Assembly: GCA_963970005.1 (NCBI GenBank)
Contig: CAXAMN010018891.1
Coordinates: forward strand, 174,224-238,223
Reading direction: 5' to 3'
Origin: Durusdinium trenchii
Lineage: Eukaryota; Sar; Dinophyceae; Suessiales; Symbiodiniaceae
DNA length: 64,000 nt
The notes beneath the pieces were generated by a model. It was not told the DNA's origin, made no database searches, and was given only the letters and a program-made list of their open reading frames with translations. A program made the translations under genes and the position numbers. Positions 56,009 to 64,000 of this stretch are shown in pieces. Positions within the stretch are counted from its first letter, which is position 1. Every line of letters begins with the position of its first letter.

Positions 56009-56289
56009 ACTCCTTCTCGGTAGTGTGAGCGTCAGCTGGCTCTTTTTGAGTTCACTCTGCCGCAGTCATACATCCGGTCTACCCTTTTTCTCTAAGGAAC
56101 AGGGTTCCTTGAGGTGTCTTCTCTTGAGTTCACCTCTTCTAGTATCACTTCAAATTGAATCTCTCACGATCGACCCTATCTGCTAGTTCAAACTGTCCTC
56201 TTCCTTCTCATACCGATACCCATCTTTGCGCGTTCAAGCTGCTGATCTTCACTTCAAGTCGACCACATAATGCATCTGTCTGTTCTTAA

Positions 56290-56880
56290 TCATATTCCAC
56301 GCTGTTCACATACTCTGCATTTCCTGGTTTGAATGATCTTCATCCTGTTCCATCTGAAGGAACTGCTCCCCTTGCTGCCTGCAGCAACACGGTGTGTCCA
56401 TGATACTGTCCTCTTGTTGATCTCAAATCTTCTAAGCTCCTTCTGGCCAAGTAATTTCCTGCGTTCGTTTCTGCGATCACGTCGTAACTCACCCTGTATA
56501 GAATCTGGTAGCCTCCATTGAGAACCCATCCACAATGAATTCTCCCGGTATAGCTCATGAAATTTTCTGCCTGAAGTGTGTTTTCTTCTTTCCTGTCGAT
56601 GTTGCACTCAATCTCCACCATCCTGATTTCACGTTCATTCACCTTTGCACAAAGGATATTTCTTCGCGCCTCAAATCTATTTTCCAAATACTTCCATAGT
56701 TTTCACATTGCGAAGGTCGTTGCTGCAAAACCAAAGATAATGATCACGACGATCGTGATTTTCCAGTTTCTATTGGAATCTTCCACTTCCAACCTGCACT
56801 GGTCAATCTCTCTCACAAAAGTAGTAGCTTTTGTATCTTTTGGCTGCAAGCCCTCAAAGGTCACGATGAATCTTGGCTAT
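56290..56880 (-). pseudogene. Copia-3a post-pol ORF with membrane segment
   Basis: Located after RNase H. Reads EGLQP..., a charged stretch, then the hydrophobic ITIVVIIIFGFAATTFAM (+56704-56765), an in-frame stop, then a C-terminal domain with NAGNYLARRSLED. The same order and motifs occur in Copia-3b, so this is a real element gene. Charged N-terminus, single membrane span and conserved C-terminal domain are reminiscent of envelope-like third ORFs, but no similarity to a known envelope family is seen. Confidence 0.6.
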
Positions 56881-56983
56881 TTTGTTGACCTTGCCTGCGA
56901 AGTTCTTTTTATCCTGGCGCGCCTTTCTCTCAAGCTCACCCACTCTCGTTTGCTCTTCGCTGCGCTAAGAACCAAAAGGTTCA

Positions 56984-59900
56984 TCAGAAATCTGATTCTC
57001 TGGCCTCTAAGTGGCTTGGTATTGAGTCCTGCCGTGCAGAAATATACCATATTGAAATCTTTTTCTGTTCTGAATCCACAGCAGCTGTCCATCTAAACGT
57101 CTCACTTTTCATCACAAGCTGGCGTGCACTCAAAGAATCTGTGAAGATGTAACCGTCCACCTGCCCCAAGCGCAAACTCAAGCGTGCAACTCTGCCTCGC
57201 ATGAAGATAAGCTAATGACCTTCTGCGTTCTGCTGCTGTTGAACAATGGACAACTGCTCAATGCGTGGAATCCTGGCGTTGACTTTCTATGGCTGAAAAT
57301 GTCTCTAGGCACCAATAGCGTTCACCTTTCTTCACATAGCCTTCTCCTGCTTGTGGAAATTCAACCACTAGACAATAGCCCGTCGTCTTCTTCAAGTATC
57401 CTAAGAGTTCCTTCAAGCGATGAAAGGACATAGTTGTTGGCTTTGACATTCTTGAAGCCAATTCCTTGACAGTAAACGCCACACCGTATCTCTCTTGACA
57501 AAGATTGATACCTGAACCAACAATGCTTCTGGGTAGGCTATACTAGGTACAGATGACATTGTGAGTTGCGCACCGCCTTTCCTATGTCATCTGTCCACGG
57601 TCTCCAAAAAGAGAGGACAGACATGAAGAAAAGGCAAAACGCATCTCATCTGTTCAAATCCTCAGAATCTCGGATTCCAAGCTGGCCCAAGCCCTACAGA
57701 GTCCATGACAAGAACCAAATCGCTCATGTGGTTGTGAATAGGTCAGAGTCCCATCTCATGTATCCGCAACCTATAATGCTGGGGTTGACAAACAGGTAGT
57801 GGTTGATACCACCCATAATATACCGTTAAAAAACAACAAAAAAAAACGCATCTCACGTGTTCCCGCCATTTGTCACCTTCTCAAGGTATGTATCTCAAGT
57901 GCATACGGTGCGTTACAAAACTGACCATAAAGTCCTGTGTGATCTGCCCCTAGTATAATCTTCTCTTGGTCGTTCAAGATCTCTGACTTGTCCTCCATCT
58001 GAATTGACTTGTCTGATGGTAGCTGTTGAAGCTGGATCTTTCCAACTTGTTCTTCATATGCCTTCAGCATCTGTTGAATATAGTTGCCTGGTTGGATCCA
58101 TGCTCCATCTTTCTCAAGCTTGTACTTTCTATTCAAGGAGTTAAATTCAAATTCATCGCGAATCTTCTCAATCTTGCTCACACTGGCGTCGAACCTGTCT
58201 TGAACTTTTCTGTACTTTGAACAACCTGTGAAAATCAAGTCATCCACATGGATCAAAAAAATACTCTTCTCATTTCTTCCTAGGCATGGACACTCAGCAC
58301 TGAACTTGTAATTGGGTTCCTCGGTGAAGTACCCTGTGAAAAAGTCCAACCACGCTTTTGCTGCAACTCTCTGTCCAGGTAAATTCCTTTTCACCAATTC
58401 TCCTCTCAAATTTACTTTCAGAGGCTTCTCCTGTGGAACTTGCCAGAAAGCGTCTTTCACATCTAGACAACCTAGCATCTGAGAAAGCGCTCCTCCTCCC
58501 TCTCTTGCTTCTTCTTCCTCACTGACTCTCTGCAAGAACATTGTGGGTAGAAGTTTGAGTACGTGACCTGAAGTTGCCGGTGGGAAAATGTCACCTCTCT
58601 CCTTCAGCGAAAGCAAAATTCTCGCGCAACTAGTCTTGATCTTTTCTTCCACCTCTTGCTTGTTGTTCCATCTCCATGGTGATAAGGTTTCTTTCTCCCA
58701 TAACTTCTTCTGCAAGTGGGGATAGCTCTTCATCTACACGATATAGATCTTCTCCTGCCACCCTTACCAAGTTAGTCTTGGCCTTCTTGCTTGAATCTTT
58801 CTCAAGCAATTCAAACGCTTCCCTTCTCGAGCGATGACCTCAATGAAGATAGTATATAGGAGTAACTGGATTGGGTTGACCTGCTGGCAATGACGTAGAT
58901 GGGAACGCTTTCACCTTCTCAAGTGCTTTCTCATCTGCAAAGAGACCTTTCTGCTTCTTACTTGGGGTTTCTTCTCCACTTGGCTTTCTAGTTTCATTTC
59001 CATCTCTTTTCACTGCCTCTCCCGGAATTTTTGGCGGGGCTGGAGCCGGTAGCGGCTCTGGAAATCATTCTTGTTCTCCTTCTGAATCGCTTTCTCTTTG
59101 AAGAGCTTTTGAGCCATCACGGCTTCAGCATCTTCATCTCTGAACGTCACAAGCTCTCTCGAGGGATGTCTCTCTGTGCTACTGGCCTGCCTCCAAAGTT
59201 TGTCGTGCTCCCATTGAAGCTTTCGTAGATTGCCAAAAATTTAGACCAATCTTGATCTGCTCTCCTGATGCGCTTGCTTAGCCCTTCTTGCGCGCCATCT
59301 GTCAAGACATAGTCTTGGCTTTCCACTTTCCCCAAGAATAAGCATAGATGCCATCGAGCTTCTCCTTTGTTCAGGGTCCTGATGTATACTCAGCTGAAAG
59401 TCTTTTCAAAGTCTTGCCATAGACGAGCTCATATGCAGTGGCACATAGTGGCACCTTTGACTGGTCGACGCCCAGCTAGCATGTCTTGCTGCCCAAACCC
59501 AAAGTGCATGATCTGATCCTATCTTGATGGCAAGCTTTGATTGCAAGCCTTCAATGAAGCTTCCTGCAAGCTTCCTCACGCTGTCAACTGTGTCTTCTGA
59601 CAGAAAAGATAATCTCCCATTTTTGAAGGATTCAATCTTGTCGTAAGTCCTAGGCTGCGACAAGCATTGATCAGCATCCTTTTGATTTGTCTCGTTGTGG
59701 GTTCTCCTAGGGTGGACTGAAATTCATCAACTCCTGCACAATGAGGCGAACGATTCTTGCTTCCTCATGGCACGACATGAATGTATCCAGTCTGGCCATC
59801 GATTGCAACTAACCAACATACTGCTCTTGCTGACTTTGTTTCTGAATCTCGTGCTTTAGTGTAGCAAAGGTCAAAGCCCACTTCAGGGAAACTTGCTCTC

Positions 59901-61600
59901 TTGGTTCCATCTGTTCTCTCATGGCAATCTGGACGCGCTCGACGCTCAACGCACTCCTTACACCAATTTGCATATGGGGAATGCGTCAATCTGTGTCTCG
60001 CCTGAGTGGCTTCATCTGACATCTTAGACCATCTTCTTGTTGCGATTGAGGATCTTTGCGTAGCCTTCACCTTAGAGCCGCTACCTGCGACGCCGAGAAA
60101 TGAGCACGCTGCCCTCAACGTTCATCAACTCTACTCCATTCACCAGGACTTCGTCTACGTCCATTGGGCTCAATTGCAACTCACATTCTATTCTTTCCTC
60201 TTCTTTCTTGTCTTCTACCTCCTTCTCCAGTGGAGACGGGGTAAACTCCTCGATTGCCTTCTCCACCTCTTTCTTTCTCTCATCTCCGTTCTCAAGCTTC
60301 TTGTATCCTGGCGCAAAGAACCCCATATCTTCTGGCGGCACTGGTTCGTAGCTGAAGAATGTGGCTGAAGGAATGACTGCATCATCATCTAAGAATTGCT
60401 TGTCACGCTCCCCCTTTTCATCAAACTTTCACAACATTCAGGCATAAGCCATCTACCTCCCCTTTTCACCAAAGTGGGTCTCATCGGCTCTGGTGAATCT
60501 TCCACTTCTGGAATGAATGTCGGATCAACAAACTTTGAAGTCAATAAGCTTCCAACAAGCAAGCCATGTTCATTGAACTTCCAACCTGCTGCCTTTTCCA
60601 AAGCTTCAAGCGCTTGTGCCTCCAAGCAGCTTTCATCTTCATCTCGAATGACTCTTATACGGCCCTGCGCTGTCAAAGAGCGATTCCGCAAGTTGAGTGG
60701 CTCCTTCAAGTCACCATTCTCCAATGTTTGCTCTCAACCATTGATTCCCCAACCATGTTCCATCCGTCCTCCGTAGCAAAGTATGGGCTGATTTGCTTTT
60801 GAACTGAAGATTGCGTTCGCTTTGACAAGAACTTCACGTCCACCAATGTCACGCAAGGAGGTTTCAACGCTTTTCGCACGCCCGGCGGGGATACGATCCG
60901 TGGACATCTTGTAGTTTGGTCGCCCACAGTCGATGATGATGGCCACATCATCTCTGTCTTCTCCACGTCTCCTCATTTGGGGTTTCTCAACTTCCACTTT
61001 CGCAATTTTCCTTCCATGGCTCACCATCGTCATCTCCAACGTAGAAGTGAATCACTCGAATTCCATGATCTTCTGCATCATCACGCCTCTCTCGTAGGTC
61101 AAAGATGATTGGCTCACTGTTCCCAATCCTTCTGACTTCTGACCACTGGTTTTGTATCCGCCGAGCTACTGCGCTGACTCACATTGGCTTGTTGTTGGCC
61201 AACTGTACGCGTAGTCACTGAAGCTCCTCCTGAAGACGGATGAACGGGCTGTATCACTTGCAACCTGTCGTATATTGTTTCTCCAACAGTCTCGAGCAAG
61301 ATGTCCGGGCTTCTCACAAGTGTAACATGTTGCCACACCTTTTCCTTTCTGGTCTTTGCTCTTACCTTTGCCCTTGCGATCACCGTTGTTTCCTTTCTGT
61401 TGCTATTTTCCTTTCTTTCCTTTGCCTTTGGTATCCTGACCTTTGCCCTTCTGGTAATCATTTTCGCCTTTCTTGCCCTTTCCATCGTCCTTCTGACACA
61501 ATGTACGCAGCTCGCAACAGTTTGTCACCAGTTCAGCAATTTGGGTTCCAAAGGCCCCAAATCCATGGCTCGAAACATGCAGGGGTCGCAGTGACCTAGG
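56984..61600 (-). pseudogene. Copia-3a gag-pol remnant
   Basis: Gag end with CCHC knuckle TCYTCEKPGHLARDC (+61286-61330) within a Lys/Gly-rich stretch. Protease region IIIDCG (active-site Ser/Thr replaced by Cys) to QPILCYGGRMEHGWGING (about 61039-60734). Acidic linkers (60724-60081). Integrase zinc finger HSPYANWCKECVERR and core VGFDLCYTKA (60118-59765). RT with CLDVKDAFWQVP and LIHVDDLIFTG (58733-57873). RNase H with YIFTDSLSARQLVMK (57202-56984). Multiple frame changes make it non-functional. Gag is truncated: only about 100 residues precede the knuckle before the LTR. Confidence 0.88.
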
Positions 61601-61656
61601 GGCTCTGGAGCTCAAAGGGGGTTTCCCTTATTCTTGCTCCGCTACTTTTTCTTATT

Positions 61657-61790
61657 CAAAGGGCTGCGGTCTGGTGAGAAAGTGGCAACAATATTGTACA
61701 ATCACACCTAATTATGAGCTATGCTGAGAATCCTACACAAAGAAGTATTTACGCACCTTTTCTTGATGCACAAAAGGCTGCAGTCAGGTG
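61657..61790 (-). repeat. Terminal repeat between Copia-3a and 3b
   Basis: 61657-61742 matches 55931-56008. A second partial start (CTTGATGCACAAAAGGCTGCAG) follows at 61762. It serves as the 5' repeat of 3a and the 3' repeat of 3b. Confidence 0.6.
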
Positions 61791-61899
61791 AGGATGAGTG
61801 ACGTGACATCTCTATACTGTGGTTTACACGCAAAATGGTTCGCACTCCTTCTTGGCAAAATGAAACTGTAAGATGCTTCTTTGAGCTCACTTTGCCCAC

Positions 61900-62864
61900 A
61901 TGGTCCACTTTCTTCCCTTCAACTCTCGTTTCTCTGGAGGCTTCATCATCTCTCTCAGGAACTGATTGCCGGAGATTGGTGTTACATCTGTCTGCGGTCT
62001 GTCTGGATAATTTCTCCTCGTGATTGCGCATTTTCCATTTCTTTCTCCACTATGTCTGCTGCTTCATCCCCCAGCTCATGAGGTTCCAATGTCTTTCATT
62101 GAGTTGATCAAGTTCTGCGTAAGTCGACCACATATTTGGCTTGCTTGCTCTGCAATGTATTGTTCTCTCATTTGCTCAATGGTCCTTCTGATGGTGTTGC
62201 TCCATCTGTAGCCGCCTGCAACATTGCTCAATGTCCCCAATATTGTCCCTCTGTTGCTTGCATATCTTCCAAGCTCCTTCTGGCTAAGAAGTTCCCTGCG
62301 TTCAACTCTCCTAGTACATCATAACTGACGATCGTTTGACGGTTTGGTACTTCATTTTCAACAAAGCCTGCCATTGAGAATCAATCCACAATGAATTCTC
62401 CTGGCATAGTTGTGTAGAACATTGATTCTATCTTCAAGTTCTTCTTCTCTCCAAATTCAAACTCTTTCTTCAACTTCCTCAATTTTCTTCTCAACTCTCC
62501 TGATTAGAGTTTCCATGTTGCCAAGGTTGGAGCGGCTTCAGTCAACTACAATAAGATAACTCATCTCAAAGAGCTTGTAGATCTTGAAGAGTACAAAGAT
62601 CACCGCTGCAAAACCTATGATGTTGAACACAATGATCGCGACAATCCAGAATTTCCCTTCTTCATTGGATTTCTTCACTGCGTCCAATCCACACTGGGTA
62701 TTGTCTCCTTTCAAGAACGCTTCTGTAACCATTGGCTGCAAGCCCTCTAACCCTACCATTCTCACAAGCGCCTTTGCAATCTTGTTGACCTGTCCTGCAA
62801 AGTTCTTTTTCTCTCCATACACCGTTCTCTCATGCTCTCCTAGTCTTGTTTGGTCTTCACTCAC
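61900..62864 (-). pseudogene. Copia-3b post-pol ORF with membrane segment
   Basis: Starts MSEDQTRLGEHERTVYGEKK (62864), then EGLQPMVTEAFL, a strongly hydrophobic span FWIVAIIVFNIIGFAAVIFV, then a stop and a continuing frame with NAGNFLARRSLED and GQYWGH, and an acidic tail. Several in-frame stops in the C-terminal half. It matches 3a in motif order and position. Confidence 0.6.
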
Positions 62865-64000
62865 TTTGCCAATATCCGAGGTTCATCCAGTATCTGATTC
62901 TTTGTCCTCCAAGTGGTTTTGTATTGAGGTCTTTCCTGTTTTGAACCCATAGCAACTCTCACTTTTCCAACTCCTCGCTTCATCACAAGTTGGTGTGCAC
63001 TCGGTGAATCTGTGTAAATGTAATGGTCCACCTGTGTCCCACGAGCAAACACAAGAACTGCACGAATGCAGGTTCCATCTGACGCTGAGGAGACTATCGC
63101 ATGCAGTTCTGCTTCACATGAAGATAAGCTAGTGGTCTTCTGTGTCCTGCTGCTCTTGAACAATGGACAACTACTCACGGAATCGTCCTGTTGTTGACTT
63201 TCTGTGGCTTTTGTTTCCACTCCAGTCTGAATCTGAGAATGTCTCCATGCACCAATAGCTTTCTCGTTTCTTGACATAACCTTCTCCTGCTTGTGGAAAT
63301 TCAAGTGCTAGACAATAGTCCATAGTCTTCTTCAAGTGTCCTAAGAACTTCTTCAAGTGGTGAAATGACATAGCTGTAGGGTTTGACATTCTTGAAGCCA
63401 GTTCCTTCCCTGTAAGTGCTACATCATACCTCTCTTGACATAGGTAGATACCTGATCCAGCAATGCTTCTGAAAAGGCTAATCTTCTCTGCTCTTGTAAA
63501 ACTTCTGACTTGTCTTCCATCTGGTTTTTGAGTTGTCTGATGGTAGTTGCTGGAGTTTGATCTTGCCAGTCTGCACTTCATAGGCTTTCAGCATCTGCTG
63601 GATGTAGTTACCTGGTTGGTTCCATAGCCCATCAACTTCTAGTTTGTAATTCTCCGCAGGAAATTGAACTCATCACCAGTCCTCTCAATCTTGCTCACAC
63701 TGGTGTCAAATTTGCCTTGAATCGAATTTGTTGGGAGAAAGGTTTCATTGGTGTACTTTGAGTCTCCTGCGAGAATCAAGTCATCCAAATGGATCAAAAC
63801 GATACTCTCCTCGTCTCTTCCTGGGCATGAACGCTCAGCACTGACTTATAGTTGAGTTCCTCTGTGAAGTACTCTGTGAAAAAGTCAAACCGTGTTTTTG
63901 CTCCAGTTCTTTGTCCAAGTAGATTTCTCTGCATCAAAAAATGTTCTCCTTTCAAGTTCACTTTCAATGGCTTCTCTTGTGAAACCTGCCAGATTGCACC
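62861..64000 (-). pseudogene. Copia-3b RT and RNase H remnant
   Basis: RT block with QVSQEKPLKVNLKGE and LIHLDDL (Val replaced by Leu) near 63780-64000. RNase H with ELASRMSNPTAMSFHHLKKF, SDSDWSGNKSHRKSTTG, SLSSCEAELHAIVSSASDG and YIYTDSPSAHQLVMK. Frameshifts near 63180 and 63600. Confidence 0.88.

Larger units (their letters stand above)
55931..61742 (-). mobile_element. Copia-3a: decayed copia element
   Basis: Between related terminal repeats lie, in transcription order, a truncated gag with zinc knuckle, protease, integrase, RT, RNase H and a membrane-segment ORF, all on the minus strand and broken into many frames. It is followed head to tail by Copia-3b. Confidence 0.85.
61657..64000 (-). 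mobile_element. Copia-3b: second decayed copy, cut by window end
   Basis: Same strand and family as 3a, shifted by about 5.84-5.94 kb. Contains the post-pol ORF, RNase H and part of RT; the rest lies right of 64000. Confidence 0.85.

Overview
The window looks like nuclear DNA of a dinoflagellate, most likely a Symbiodiniaceae (Symbiodinium-type) alga. Three things point there. First, the real genes are split into many short exons whose 5' splice sites are often GC or GA instead of GT. Second, the mobile DNA is dominated by large Ty1/copia retroelements with dinoflagellate-style gag and pol. Third, there is dense micro- and minisatellite DNA. Two runs of 10 N sit inside microsatellites, so this is an assembled scaffold. 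Nearly every supported gene lies on the minus strand, as expected for the long unidirectional gene arrays of dinoflagellates.

Layout. 1-8619: a probably young copia element (Copia-1, minus) with an intact 2373-codon gag-pol, a third ORF near its 3' end, and a cytosine-methyltransferase-like domain inside the polyprotein. 9050-9182: first exon of a ubiquitin-like-domain gene. 12.9-13.8 kb: fragments of an unidentified minus-strand gene. 14.87-18.07 kb: a 5'-truncated, frameshifted copia relic (Copia-2) whose 3' region carries the pentamer ATTGT about every 30 bases. 19.1-24.6 kb: a minus-strand gene of short coiled-coil exons with matching phases. 25.7-27.6 kb: a plus-strand gag pseudogene bracketed by a ~95-bp direct repeat. 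29.4-30.0 kb: a trinucleotide tract between inverted repeats. 30.2-34.5 kb: a FkbM-type methyltransferase gene traced through nine exons, with satellites in its introns. 36.3-37.5 kb: AT-rich degenerate tandem arrays. 38.5-43.9 kb: scattered coiled-coil exons. 46.2-48.5 kb: a complete eight-exon N-acylglucosamine 2-epimerase gene (420 codons). 48.7-51.8 kb: microsatellites and a 42-bp satellite. 53.2-53.9 kb: a minus-strand gene fragment with a membrane segment. 55.9-64.0 kb: two decayed copia elements (Copia-3a and -3b) head to tail, apparently sharing one LTR, each with a membrane-segment ORF after pol.

The host genes do not form an obvious pathway. The epimerase interconverts N-acetylglucosamine and N-acetylmannosamine, and FkbM enzymes often O-methylate sugars, but their proximity may be chance. 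The most unusual features are the methyltransferase-like domain of Copia-1, the ATTGT array of Copia-2, the membrane ORF of Copia-3, a spliced-leader-like sequence in the Copia-1 LTR, and a small minisatellite family spread along the window in both orientations.
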